This document shows positions 23,609 to 32,308 of a stretch of 64,000 nt of DNA, in pieces. Within the stretch, counting starts at the first letter, position 1, and every line of letters starts with the position of its first letter. The notes beneath the pieces were generated by a model that saw only the letters and a list, made by a program, of their open reading frames with translations, had not been told where the DNA came from and did no database searches. A program made the position numbers and the translations under genes. Origin of the DNA: Clostridia bacterium (GTDB lineage: Bacteria; Bacillota; Clostridia; Lachnospirales; Lachnospiraceae); the NCBI GenBank assembly GCA_910576205.1, contig CAJTHL010000011.1, forward strand, positions 62,001-126,000. The letters are read 5' to 3'.

Positions 23609-24274
23609 ATGAATGTATTACAAACAATTAACTTGAAAAAGTATTATGGCAGTGAGCCGAATATTACCCGCGCCCTGGATGGCATCAATCTCTCTGTGGA
23701 ACAGGGGGAGTTTGTGGCGATAGTCGGAACGTCCGGCAGCGGTAAATCCACCTTGCTTAACATGATGGGCGGGCTGGATACGCCTACCTCCGGCAGTGTT
23801 ATTGTCCGTGGGGATGAACTGGCCAGAAAGAATGACGAGGAGCTGACCATTTTCCGCCGCCGCAACATTGGCTTTATATTCCAGAACTATAACCTTGTCC
23901 CGATCCTGAATGTCTATGAAAATATTGTCCTGCCTGTGGAGTTAGATGGAGACACGGCAGACGAGAAGTTCATGGACGAGATTGTGAGGATGCTGGCATT
24001 GGAAGATAAACTGCAGAATATGCCGAATAACCTTTCCGGCGGACAGCAACAGCGTGTCGCCATTGCCCGGGCTCTCATCACCAAGCCGGCCATCATTCTG
24101 GCCGATGAGCCCACCGGAAATCTGGATTCCAAGACCAGCGCTGATGTGCTGGGGCTTTTAAAGCGTACCAGCATGGAGTTTAACCAGACCATTGTTATGA
24201 TTACCCACAATAACGAGATTGCCCAGCTTGCCGACCGAATCGTAAGGATTGAGGACGGCAGGATTGCGAGATAA
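23609..24274 (+). CDS. ABC transporter ATP-binding protein (MacB/BceA type)
   Basis: The 221-residue ATPase has Walker A GTSGSGKSTLL, Q-loop FIFQNYNLVP, signature LSGGQQQRVAIARAL, Walker B IILADEPTGNLDS and the H-loop MITHNNEI. It pairs with the FtsX-type permease encoded 14 bases later, forming an exporter or antimicrobial-peptide detoxification pump. GGAAAGGAG precedes the ATG at 23609, which is preferred over the TTG at 23603. Confidence 0.93.
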   Translation: MNVLQTINLKKYYGSEPNITRALDGINLSVEQGEFVAIVGTSGSGKSTLLNMMGGLDTPTSGSVIVRGDELARKNDEELTIFRRRNIGFIFQNYNLVPILNVYENIVLPVELDGDTADEKFMDEIVRMLALEDKLQNMPNNLSGGQQQRVAIARALITKPAIILADEPTGNLDSKTSADVLGLLKRTSMEFNQTIVMITHNNEIAQLADRIVRIEDGRIAR

Positions 24275-24288
24275 AGGAGGTGGCGGAT

Positions 24289-26682
24289 ATGACATGGCCT
24301 TTTGAAAATGATACCAGTATAGTAGAAAAAAAACTGGCAGGACGGAGCATGAAAGCCGACAGGCGTCGGAGTGTTTTCATTATTCTTACCATCACCCTTG
24401 CCGTCTGCCTGATGGGGAGCCTCTGCTTTCTCTACTCCGCCCAGCGGATGAAGACGCTGGATAGTATCCTGGGGCAGTATCAGGCCGGGTGCAGCGGACT
24501 GACCCGGGAAGAGGTCGCCCGGCTTGTGGACGCCGGAAAGTTTGAGAAATGGGGCTGTACTGTCGAGACGGGAACCGCCCGTCATGAGGACAGTGTTTTG
24601 AATGTCAGCTATGTCAGTCCGGAGATGATTGACTTGATGGGCTACGGCGTGATTACTGGGGCTTACCCGCAAAAGGAGAACGAGTTGTGCGTGGAACGCT
24701 CCTTTTTCCGCTATTTTGATCTCTCAGGGGAGGTCGGTCAGACAGTGCCCCTGGACCTGGGAGGCGGCGAGAAACCCTATACTGTCACAGGCATTCTGGA
24801 GGCGGAGAACGACAGCCGGATCTTCACAGTCTGGATTCCGGAGGCCGCTGTGGAGGCGGACAGCCACAATGCCCCCTATGAGCTCCGGTTCCGCTTTGCA
24901 GGAAGCCAGGGCATGGAACCGACCCAGCTCCGGGCGGATATTGAACAGTTTTTTTCGGAAATGGGTATTCCGGAGGATCGAACCTTTTACAGCTCCAGCT
25001 ATTTTGGCATGGTGGACCTGTATCTTGGAAACGGGATGGAGGTCTATGCCGCGGCGCTCCTGATTACCGTGGTCTGCGCCATTGTGATCTACAACATCTT
25101 CTACATCTCCGTCATGGGCAAAATGCGGGAATACGGTCGTTTGAAGGTGCTGGGAGCCACGCCGAGGCAGTTGAAGCGGGTAGTCAGGCGGGAGCGGCGC
25201 TTCCTGACCGCTGTCGCAATACCCATCGGTCTGATTTGCGCCGCAGGGATTGCGCTGATCGCGGTCCCCGGCTACTGGTCCTGGGGCGACAATATCCGCT
25301 CTGGGTTGGTGGTTTCCCTCCTTACCTATGGCGCCGTTCGGATCGCCACCAGAAAACCCATGGCGATGGCGGGAAAGGTCTCAGCCATTGAAGCCATCCG
25401 TACCACCGCCTATTCCGGGCAGCAGGGGCGCAGTGTCTCCAGGCAGCTTCATCGCCGCCTGACCATGCCCCGACTGGCTCTGATGAATTTCTCCCGAAAC
25501 CGGAAAAAGGCGTTTGTAACAACCCTTTCCCTGGGTTTGACCGGGATTCTGCTGCTCTGCATTTCCGCCTATGCAAACTCGGTGGACGTAAAAGAAATGG
25601 CCCAGTCTCAATTCGGAGACCGGAGCCAGTATCTGCTGCAATATGAGGATCACGCCGGCCGGGAATTCGTAGAGATGCAGAAAGAGAACCCTCTGGGCCA
25701 GACTCTGCGTAAGGAGCTGGCCGCCCTCCCCGGCGTGGATGATGTCACGGCCTACAGCCTGGCCTGCGTGGAGATTCCCGCCATTAGCGCCATTCCCGGC
25801 AACCGGGCCCATGAGCCGTTTGTTGTTAGGGGAATTTCCCGGGAGGATATGGAGGAGATGTACGTGGGCGATACGGTTCTGGATGGAGAAGTGGACTACC
25901 GGCAGCTTCTGGATGGAAACGGCATTCTGGTCTGCCCTGCCGGCAGCGCGCTGAAGGAAATCTACCGGACCGGTTATCAAGTGGGGGATACCGTGACCCT
26001 CTCCTGCTACAACGGACAGACAAAAACCTATACGGTGATGGGCATTGTGCAGGATGTTAAGATCGGCAGCTCGACTCATTTCTTCATTCTGCCCGAAGAA
26101 GAGCTGTCTGCCCTCTATCCGGAAATTTCAGATTTTACCGGCTATGTCAATCTCCACACGGAGCAGGACAGCGACCAGCTGCGGAGGGCGGTGTTCGGCG
26201 CTGTATCCGACCAGCGGGTGGCGGTCTCGGGCCTTAAAGACCTGTCCGCCGAGCTGGAGCGTGGCCTGCGTGGAGAGCTGGCCCGGGACTACGGCATCCT
26301 GGTCTTTATCTTTGTGTTCGCTCTGATTAACCTGGCTAATACCCTGATTACTAATCTGCTCACCCGCCAGCAGGAGTTCGGCGTGTTCCAGTCCGTGGGC
26401 ATGAGTGACCGGCAGCTGTCCAGCATGCTGTCCTTTGAGTGTCTGTACTATGTGGGTATCACGCTGCTGGCCACCTTGACTCTGGGGACGGCGTGCAGTC
26501 TGGCCGTGTGCAAAGTCTTCGACCGGATCGGCATGTTTGGAACCCTCACCTATCACTTCCCGGCGGTCCAGGTGCTGTTGTTCGGAGCCGCATTGCTTCT
26601 GGTGCAGGGAGTGTTTTCAGCCTGCGCGGTCCGTTATACCAGAAAGCTCTCCCTTGTGGAGCGGATTAAGGCGACAGAATGA
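24289..26682 (+). CDS. FtsX-type ABC transporter permease, two FtsX domains
   Basis: The 797-residue protein has a membrane helix near residues 31-52, a large extracellular domain (about 55-245), three helices with an FtsX segment (MREYGRLKVLGATPRQLKRVV), a helix near 400-420, a second extracellular domain, and three final helices with a second FtsX segment (EFGVFQSVGMSDRQLSSML). This is the layout of mechanotransmission/peptide-resistance permeases. The start follows AAAGGAGG by eight bases. The kinase with almost no sensor loop probably reads this complex. The substrate is unknown; antimicrobial peptides are a guess from family. Confidence 0.88.
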   Translation: MTWPFENDTSIVEKKLAGRSMKADRRRSVFIILTITLAVCLMGSLCFLYSAQRMKTLDSILGQYQAGCSGLTREEVARLVDAGKFEKWGCTVETGTARHEDSVLNVSYVSPEMIDLMGYGVITGAYPQKENELCVERSFFRYFDLSGEVGQTVPLDLGGGEKPYTVTGILEAENDSRIFTVWIPEAAVEADSHNAPYELRFRFAGSQGMEPTQLRADIEQFFSEMGIPEDRTFYSSSYFGMVDLYLGNGMEVYAAALLITVVCAIVIYNIFYISVMGKMREYGRLKVLGATPRQLKRVVRRERRFLTAVAIPIGLICAAGIALIAVPGYWSWGDNIRSGLVVSLLTYGAVRIATRKPMAMAGKVSAIEAIRTTAYSGQQGRSVSRQLHRRLTMPRLALMNFSRNRKKAFVTTLSLGLTGILLLCISAYANSVDVKEMAQSQFGDRSQYLLQYEDHAGREFVEMQKENPLGQTLRKELAALPGVDDVTAYSLACVEIPAISAIPGNRAHEPFVVRGISREDMEEMYVGDTVLDGEVDYRQLLDGNGILVCPAGSALKEIYRTGYQVGDTVTLSCYNGQTKTYTVMGIVQDVKIGSSTHFFILPEEELSALYPEISDFTGYVNLHTEQDSDQLRRAVFGAVSDQRVAVSGLKDLSAELERGLRGELARDYGILVFIFVFALINLANTLITNLLTRQQEFGVFQSVGMSDRQLSSMLSFECLYYVGITLLATLTLGTACSLAVCKVFDRIGMFGTLTYHFPAVQVLLFGAALLLVQGVFSACAVRYTRKLSLVERIKATE

Positions 26683-26727
26683 CTTCGCTTAAAATAGCGA
26701 TATTGGAAGAAAGGGAGGGAAACAGAC

Positions 26728-27243
26728 ATGATGGTGGGGCCGGAGCATTCGGAGCAGGGATATAACGCCTCCTATGTGTACTGCGACAGCGACATGATGT
26801 ATATTGCCCGCAGCCAGATGGAGCTGATAAAAGGAGAACTCCCGATACAGGCGAATGAAGTCGCTGTCAGCAAATATTTTCTCTCTGCTTACGGTTCCAA
26901 TGCCAAAATTGGTGAGACAGTTCGAGTGGATACTGAGAGTTTCATGGAGACTATACCGTGACCGGAACCCTGTCCAACGTGGGGAAAAGGAAGCGAATAT
27001 ATGTGCCATTGCCGTTTCCAAAGCGGCTTTGACGCAGTGGGCCGGCTTTGACTCTGCCGGATACCGTGCCTATGTGCATTTCAAAAATGACAGGCAGTTT
27101 GACCAGGAGACCATGGCTGCAGGCAATCCGTTGAATGAAGAAATGAGACAGGATATCCTTTTTGCGGACGGGGTGGCGGATGTGCGCTTCTGGCTGCCTG
27201 GATGGTGCGCAGGCAGAAAAAACAGTCCCTGGTTGAGCAGATG
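26728..27243 (+). pseudogene. Fragment of a second FtsX-type permease, frameshifted
   Basis: The region reads as an extracellular permease segment (MMVGPEHSEQGYNASYVYCD... ANEVAVSKYFLSAYG... IGETVRV), then changes frame near 26950 (YTVTGTLSNVG) and again near 26990 (ICAIAVSKAALTQWAGFDSAGYRAYV). No membrane helix is present at either end. It lies 45 bases after the intact permease and may be left from a duplicate of it. Confidence 0.6.
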
Positions 27244-27318
27244 AGGGCACAAAGTTAAAATTAACTCGCCAGTACCATTGGCAGGTTTATGTGTTATTAT
27301 ATACGGGAGGTGATGAAA

Positions 27319-28218
27319 ATGCAGGAAAGCAGATTATTTAAAATTGTGTACTATCTTTTACAGAACGAAAAAGCAACCGCCCCCGAACTTGCTCAAAAAT
27401 TTGAAGTATCAATCAGAACCATTTACAGAGATATTGACTCCATAAGCAGCGCTGGAATCCCTGTTTATGCAACACAGGGAAAAGGGGGAGGTATTTCTAT
27501 CCTTAACGATTATACGCTGGATAAATCTTTGTTTTCTAAACAAGAACAGGAACAAATGTTAACAGCACTACAAGGAATAATTGCGACCACAGAAAAAAAC
27601 TCTAATGAATTGCTTACAAAGTTAAGCGGTTTATTTCAGATAAAATCTACAAATTGGATTGAGGTTGATTTTTCAGACTGGGCGCATCGTACCCCACAGC
27701 AGGATACATTTAATATCATCAAAGAAGCCATTTTCCAAAAGAGAATTATTTCCTTTTTCTATTTTAGCGGAAAAGGAAATAAAGAGAAGAGAAATGTAAG
27801 ACCTATCCGATTAGTATTCAAAAGCAAAAGCTGGTATTTATATTCGTTTTGCCTGTTAAGAAATGATTACCGTTTTTTTAAGTTGACGAGAATAAAAGAG
27901 CTTGAAATGCTGTCTGAAACTTTTACGCAGGATTTTACACCGACAAAAACCGAAAAACAAATACAAATTGAAAATACTGTTGCCGTTAAGTTGAAATTTG
28001 ACAGGCAAGCGGCTTTTCGTGTCTATGATGAATTTACAGATAACATAACAGAAGATTCACAGGGAAATTTATATGTTCAAATAGATTTACCCGACAATGA
28101 GGTTCTGTATTCTTATGTGATGTCTTTTTCTGATAGCGTTGAGATAATAAAACCGCAGTCTATACGGGAGCAGATGAAAAAAAGATTACAGAAAATGCAG
28201 GAAAAATATGGAACATGA
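27319..28218 (+). CDS. WYL-domain transcriptional regulator (YafY/DeoR type)
   Basis: The 299-residue protein has an N-terminal winged helix (KATAPELAQKFEVSIRTIYRDIDSI...GIPVYATQGKGGG). A WYL domain in the middle (KRIISFFYFSGKGNKEKRNVRPIRLVFKSKSWYLYSF) and a C-terminal WCX-type region complete it. Such proteins regulate nearby genes in response to ligands or nucleic acids. The start has GGGAGG upstream. The GyrI-like gene starts 52 bases later and probably belongs to its regulon. The pair is clearly A+T-richer than its neighbours. Confidence 0.88.
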   Translation: MQESRLFKIVYYLLQNEKATAPELAQKFEVSIRTIYRDIDSISSAGIPVYATQGKGGGISILNDYTLDKSLFSKQEQEQMLTALQGIIATTEKNSNELLTKLSGLFQIKSTNWIEVDFSDWAHRTPQQDTFNIIKEAIFQKRIISFFYFSGKGNKEKRNVRPIRLVFKSKSWYLYSFCLLRNDYRFFKLTRIKELEMLSETFTQDFTPTKTEKQIQIENTVAVKLKFDRQAAFRVYDEFTDNITEDSQGNLYVQIDLPDNEVLYSYVMSFSDSVEIIKPQSIREQMKKRLQKMQEKYGT

Positions 28219-28270
28219 CATTAGGCGTCAGGTTATGTTTGATACACTGTTTCCAAAAGGAGGTGCTGAT

Positions 28271-28900
28271 ATGAAATTTGAATGGAGAAAGCACGAAAAA
28301 GCTCTGTATGGAGCAAAAATCATACCTGCTCTGGTAGATATACCCAAGCAAAGTTTTATTATGATGAAAGGAAGCGGAAATCCTAACGATACAGATTTTT
28401 CAGATAGGATAGGTGCGCTCTTTTCATTAGCGTATGCCATTAAAATGGGTTATAAATCTACTGCAACTAAAAATATTTTATCAAATGAAATCCTCGACTT
28501 TACGGTTTATCCTTTAGAGGGTATATGGAAACAGAAAAACGTTGATACGGACTCTGCTGCGGGTAAACTCATAAAAGAAAATTTGGAATACATCATTATG
28601 ATACGTCAGCCGGACTTTATCACAGCGGAAATGGTATGTGCTGCATTAGAAAGGGTAAAAATCAAAAAGCCAAACCGACTGTATAAAGAAATTATTTTTG
28701 ATACGATACATGACGGAAAATGTGTTGAAATTCTGCATATTGGCTCATATGACAATGAACCATTCTCTTTTGAGCAAATGGATAGATTTGCAAAAGAAAA
28801 CGGTTTACAACGGATAACAGATTATCATAGAGAAATCTATTTGACTAATAGAACAAAAGAGGATAAGCTCAAAACAATTTTGAGGTATAAGGTAAATTAG
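28271..28900 (+). CDS. GyrI-like small-molecule-binding domain protein
   Basis: The 209-residue protein resembles GyrI/SbmC-type effector domains: PKQSFIMMKGSGNPND near residue 27 and the C-terminal GKCVEILHIGSYDNEP...HREIYL segment, where the conserved Glu of these domains lies. These bind or sometimes hydrolyse hydrophobic toxins, or sense drugs. AAAAGGAGG lies eight bases before the ATG. Its link to the WYL regulator suggests a two-gene drug-response module. Confidence 0.8.
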   Translation: MKFEWRKHEKALYGAKIIPALVDIPKQSFIMMKGSGNPNDTDFSDRIGALFSLAYAIKMGYKSTATKNILSNEILDFTVYPLEGIWKQKNVDTDSAAGKLIKENLEYIIMIRQPDFITAEMVCAALERVKIKKPNRLYKEIIFDTIHDGKCVEILHIGSYDNEPFSFEQMDRFAKENGLQRITDYHREIYLTNRTKEDKLKTILRYKVN

Positions 28901-29051
28901 TAAACAGTAAATCCGGTGAGCCGAAAGCTGTGGATGCCCCCTGCGAGGTTGACAGGATTTTATACGGCATCTCATGGCAACAGATAAACATTTCACAACA
29001 ATTAAATTGTATTGGTATTTTTGGCAGGTTATAATAAGATATTTTTTATGG

Positions 29052-29080
29052 CAGCGGCAAAAGTTTTTCTTTTGCCGCTG
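29052..29080 (+). promoter_or_regulatory. Hairpin before the LytTR regulator
   Basis: CAGCGGCAAAA (29052-29062) and TTTTGCCGCTG (29070-29080) form a perfect 11-base stem with a GTTTTTC loop, 14 bases upstream of the ribosome binding site of the next gene. There is no T-run after it, so leader or attenuator is as likely as terminator. Confidence 0.5.
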
Positions 29081-29106
29081 ACGAATAATGGCAAGGAGAT
29101 GGCGCA

Positions 29107-29811
29107 TTGATCCATATTGCAATCTGTGATGATGAAAAACACATGTCCAATCATATAAAGGCAATGACCTCTGATTTTTTCCGAAAAAAGAACAGGGAAA
29201 TCAGCATTCGAACATTTTTAAGCGGCGAGGATCTGTTAAGTTATGACGGGCAGATCGACATCCTGTTTCTGGATATCCAGATGAAGGGCATGGACGGCAT
29301 GGAAACGGCAAGGAGACTCCGGGCTGATAAGTTCCGGGGATTCCTGATCTTTATCACGGTACTGAAAGAGATGGTGTTTTTGTCTTTTGAGGTACAGGCT
29401 TACGATTATCTGGTCAAGCCGGTGGATGAAAAACAGTTTGGGAATACCATGGAGCGCCTTTACACTTCCATGCAAAGCATCGACGAGGACAGCCTGCTGG
29501 TGCAAAAGGGGTATGAGGGGCGCATCATCCGGGAGGATGAGATTGTTTTCTGCGAGGTCATAGACCGGAAAATATATCTGAACCTGGCCTCTGGCGAGGT
29601 TGTTGATTATTATGAACGGATTGAAAATCTGGAAACGAAGCTGGGCAGCCATTTTTTCCGGTGTCACAGGAGTTATCTCATCAACCTGAAGCATTTAAAA
29701 GGATATAAAAACAGGACTGCATATATGGATAACGGCAAAGAAGTTCCCGTATCACGGCTGCGGAGTAAGGAGTTTTCAAGCGTTGTTCTGCAGTATATGA
29801 AGAATATGTAA
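29107..29811 (+). CDS. LytTR-family response regulator
   Basis: The 234-residue protein joins a receiver domain (MIHIAICDDEKH; phosphoacceptor Asp in ILFLDIQMKGMDG; Lys in YLVKPVDE) to a LytTR DNA-binding domain (FFRCHRSYLINLKHLKGYKNR; VPVSRLRSKEF). The start is a TTG eight bases after AAGGAG. No histidine kinase gene is beside it, so it is an orphan here; the partner was perhaps lost when the segment ended against the integrase fragment. Confidence 0.88.
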   Translation: MIHIAICDDEKHMSNHIKAMTSDFFRKKNREISIRTFLSGEDLLSYDGQIDILFLDIQMKGMDGMETARRLRADKFRGFLIFITVLKEMVFLSFEVQAYDYLVKPVDEKQFGNTMERLYTSMQSIDEDSLLVQKGYEGRIIREDEIVFCEVIDRKIYLNLASGEVVDYYERIENLETKLGSHFFRCHRSYLINLKHLKGYKNRTAYMDNGKEVPVSRLRSKEFSSVVLQYMKNM

Positions 29812-29845
29812 GGGCTTTTACATATGGGGGGCAGGCTCAGAGAAA

Positions 29846-29866
29846 ATTGAAAAAGCTCATTGATGA
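29846..29866 (+). repeat. 21-base direct repeat, copy 2 (integrase resumption)
   Basis: Identical to 18465-18485. It starts the C-terminal integrase fragment. Confidence 0.9.
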
Positions 29867-29987
29867 TAGCGACCTGCCATCCGTGGTGTTCCACAGCTTC
29901 CGGCATTCCAGTATCACCTATAAGCTGAAGCTCAGCGGCGGCGATATCAGACGGCTGAACGCACAACGGTTAGCGAAAAACTTATGA
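29847..29987 (+). pseudogene. Tyrosine integrase, C-terminal catalytic fragment
   Basis: The frame LKKLIDDSDLPSVVFHSFRHSSITYKLKLSGGDI is the box with catalytic His and Arg (HSFRH) of a Tn916-type integrase. It continues exactly where the piece at 18205 stops, sharing KKLID. After GGDI the sequence diverges and ends within 15 residues, so the nucleophilic Tyr is missing. It has no start site of its own. Confidence 0.75.
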
Positions 29988-30300
29988 GGAGGATTACAGA
30001 GAACAAGGCACTTGGATAAAACAAATTGCCCTCACTTTCCGATGCCGCACCTGTTGGGACAGTGCCAAGAGGCGCAAATAGGAACCTCTGGGATATCTTT
30101 ATTCCGGACAGGCCAGATATCCAGGACAAAGGTAACGGCGGTTAAGAACAAAAATGCCTGGAATAGGACGCTGTGCCGTTTCCATAACATTCTGAAAGGG
30201 TAAATTAAGCATAATAAAACTGTTTCCATAAAAAAATGTATGTTATACTGTAAAAGCGACTAATACTATTTATCCCCTATGTTCAGATAAAGGTGCCCAT
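29988..30300. other. Intergenic stretch without a recognised gene
   Basis: No gene is supported. Two short inverted repeats are seen: AGAGG/CCTCT at 30069-30089 and GGATATC/GATATCC at 30091-30122. A minus-strand frame of 65 residues is hydrophobic in part but resembles nothing I know. A promoter-like TATACT lies near 30250, before the lipoprotein gene. Confidence 0.4.
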
Positions 30301-30585
30301 ATGAGCAAAAAAATAATCCGGCTATTTCTAACCGTCACATGTATACTCACTCTTACCGCCTGTACAGGCAGCGCCGGCACAGTTAAGGGCAGGGACGGTA
30401 TAGAAGCGAAAAATATTTATATGGAGCAGGAGGTTAACGGAAAAATACAAACCCAGACATTTTACGCCATACCCGTCTCCCAGAGTTCTCTCCTTGTAGA
30501 AATCGGCGGATATATGGGTATGCCGGAAAAGGCGGAAGCAGCGTTTAAGGAAATGCCGGGTTTCTTTGCCTTAGAAACCAAATAA
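30301..30585 (+). CDS. Small lipoprotein, unknown function
   Basis: A 94-residue protein with a lipoprotein signal (IIRLFLTVTCILTLTAC, lipobox Cys at about 21) and a 70-residue polar mature part with no recognised domain (NIYMEQEVNGKIQTQTFYAI). AAAGGTG precedes the ATG. An ECF sigma factor gene follows 64 bases later. It may be a membrane-attached sensor or accessory, but nothing proves that. Confidence 0.7.
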   Translation: MSKKIIRLFLTVTCILTLTACTGSAGTVKGRDGIEAKNIYMEQEVNGKIQTQTFYAIPVSQSSLLVEIGGYMGMPEKAEAAFKEMPGFFALETK

Positions 30586-30649
30586 ATACCCTTTTTCCTG
30601 TCACACAGCAGAAGTCTGGTTGTCTAATCAGCTATAAGGAGGATAAACT

Positions 30650-31495
30650 ATGGATAAATCAACAGACAAGGAACTCCTGGCCTTAATCGACCAGGCCGTA
30701 GCAGGGGACAAGCAGTCTCTGGAAACCGTCATACTCAGCGTGCAGGATCTGGTATTTAACCTTTCTCTAAGGATGCTTGGAACCTTTCCGGACGCGGAGG
30801 ATGCCTCCCAGGACATTCTCTTAAAGGTAATGACCCATCTGTCATCCTTCCGGGGAGAGAGCTCTTTTTCCACCTGGGTATTTCGCATTGCCATTAACCA
30901 TCTGAAAAATTACAAGAAGCATATGTTTGCCAGATTCCCCTTGAGCTTTGAATATTACGGGGACGATATTAAAAATGCCGGCATAGAGGATGTGCCGGAT
31001 CTCACACAGGACGTGGAACGCTCAATTCTGGCGGAGGAGCTCAAGCTGTCCTGCACCAATGTAATGCTTCAGTGCCTGGATACCGAGAGCAGATGCATTT
31101 TTATTCTGGGAACCATGTTCCGGGTAGACAGCCGGATTGCCGGGGATATTCTGGGAATCACGCCGGAAGCGTACCGGCAGCGCCTGTCCAGGGTACGCAG
31201 AAAAATGGCGGATTTCCTGGAAGAATATTGCGGCGCATACGGAAAAGGGAAATGCAACTGTGCCAAAAGGGTCGATTACGCCATCCAGAATCACCGGCTT
31301 CATCCCGCACAGCTTGATTTCCACACGGCAGTGCCAAAAGAGGTTCTGCTGGATGTAAAGGCAGCCATGGAGAAAATTGACGACCTGTCCCAGGAGTTCT
31401 CCTTCTGCAAAACCTATCAGTCCCCGGAAAATCTAAAAAAGTATATTGAGGATTTCTTAAACGGAAATTCTTTTTCCGTTGTGGAAAACGGATAA
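30650..31495 (+). CDS. ECF-type RNA polymerase sigma factor with C-terminal extension
   Basis: Residues about 10-190 hold sigma regions 2 (DLVFNLSLRMLGTFPDAEDASQDI, then STWVFRIAINHL) and 4 (DSRIAGDILGITPEAYRQRLSRVRRKM). A further 80 residues begin with a Cys-rich string (KGKCNCAKR) and continue as a helical tail. ECF groups with such tails are known and the tail usually controls activity. The start has AAGGAGG. No anti-sigma gene is evident next to it; the preceding lipoprotein and the following DUF2461 gene are the only close partners. Confidence 0.88.
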   Translation: MDKSTDKELLALIDQAVAGDKQSLETVILSVQDLVFNLSLRMLGTFPDAEDASQDILLKVMTHLSSFRGESSFSTWVFRIAINHLKNYKKHMFARFPLSFEYYGDDIKNAGIEDVPDLTQDVERSILAEELKLSCTNVMLQCLDTESRCIFILGTMFRVDSRIAGDILGITPEAYRQRLSRVRRKMADFLEEYCGAYGKGKCNCAKRVDYAIQNHRLHPAQLDFHTAVPKEVLLDVKAAMEKIDDLSQEFSFCKTYQSPENLKKYIEDFLNGNSFSVVENG

Positions 31496-31508
31496 GGAGG
31501 ATAAGCGC

Positions 31509-32192
31509 ATGAACACAAAACAGATTTTAAGCTACCTGGCAGATTTAAGTGAAAACAATAACCGGGAATGGTATCATGCTCATAAGACAGAATTTAAGGA
31601 AGCTAACGCCCAGTTTGAAGCGCTGGTTCAGGAGCTGATTCTCAATATCGGCAGATATGACAGCAGCATCCTACACAACGAGGCAAAAAATCTCACCTTT
31701 AAGCTGGTGCGGGACACCCGCTTCAGCCACGACAAATCTCCCTACAACCCGGCTTTCCGGGCGCATATCGGCCCGGAGGGAAAACTGCCTGTGCCGGTGG
31801 GCTACTATCTCATGATAAAGCCTGGAAACCAGTCCTTTCTCGGCGGCGGGCTTTTTGCGGATATGTTTAAGGACGCCACTGCCAGAATCCGGGATTATAT
31901 CGCAACAAACGGACAGGAATGGGAAGAAATACTAAAGGCCCCGGACTTCCGGAAATATTTCACCGTGGGAGGAACCGCATTAAAAAATGTTCCCGCCGGC
32001 TATGACAAGGAGCATCCCCAGGCAGAATATCTGAAATTCAAAAGCTGGTATCTGGAATATCCCATTCCCGATAAGCTGCTTTTGGATGGCGGGGAATTTC
32101 TGGCCGAGGCAGTCCGCCTGTTTCAGATTATGAAGCCCTTCAACGATTTTCTGAACCGGGCTCTTTCCGGCTTCCAGATGCCCTCCAGGTAA
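31509..32192 (+). CDS. DUF2461 family protein (TIGR02453)
   Basis: The 227-residue protein has the family pattern LSENNNREWYHAHKTEFKEA at residues 13-32, then FKLVRDTRFSHDKSPYNPAF and GGGLFADM. The family is widespread and of unknown function. AAGGAGG lies nine bases before the ATG and the gene starts 13 bases after the sigma factor gene, so they share a transcript. Confidence 0.88.
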   Translation: MNTKQILSYLADLSENNNREWYHAHKTEFKEANAQFEALVQELILNIGRYDSSILHNEAKNLTFKLVRDTRFSHDKSPYNPAFRAHIGPEGKLPVPVGYYLMIKPGNQSFLGGGLFADMFKDATARIRDYIATNGQEWEEILKAPDFRKYFTVGGTALKNVPAGYDKEHPQAEYLKFKSWYLEYPIPDKLLLDGGEFLAEAVRLFQIMKPFNDFLNRALSGFQMPSR

Positions 32193-32308
32193 ACCGGACC
32201 TAAAATCGATCCATTTTACACTTCTCTTTCATATATATTAAGAATTCTTTTCGCAAACACTTAAGCTTTTCTGGATATAATAAAGAGCAGTGAGGAGATG
32301 ATTGTAAA

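Larger units (their letters stand above)
9214..29987. mobile_element. Decayed integrative element / genomic island at tRNA-Arg(CCT)
   Basis: The region begins at a broken and an intact tRNA-Arg. It is visibly A+T-richer than the flanks over 9.4-16.3 kb and 27.3-28.9 kb. It holds typical integrative-element genes: a small conserved protein, an XRE remnant, a sigma-like factor, MazF, three excisionase-like proteins, and a tyrosine integrase split between 18.2 kb and 29.85 kb. No conjugation or relaxase gene survives intact. The right boundary is inferred from the last integrase residues. No duplicate of the tRNA 3' end was found there, so the exact att sites are unknown. Confidence 0.55.

Noticed and set aside
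18465..29866. Reading the 21-base repeats as a transposon target duplication
   Set aside because: 21 bases is too long for usual transposases, no terminal inverted repeats or transposase are seen, and the repeat is part of the integrase coding sequence.
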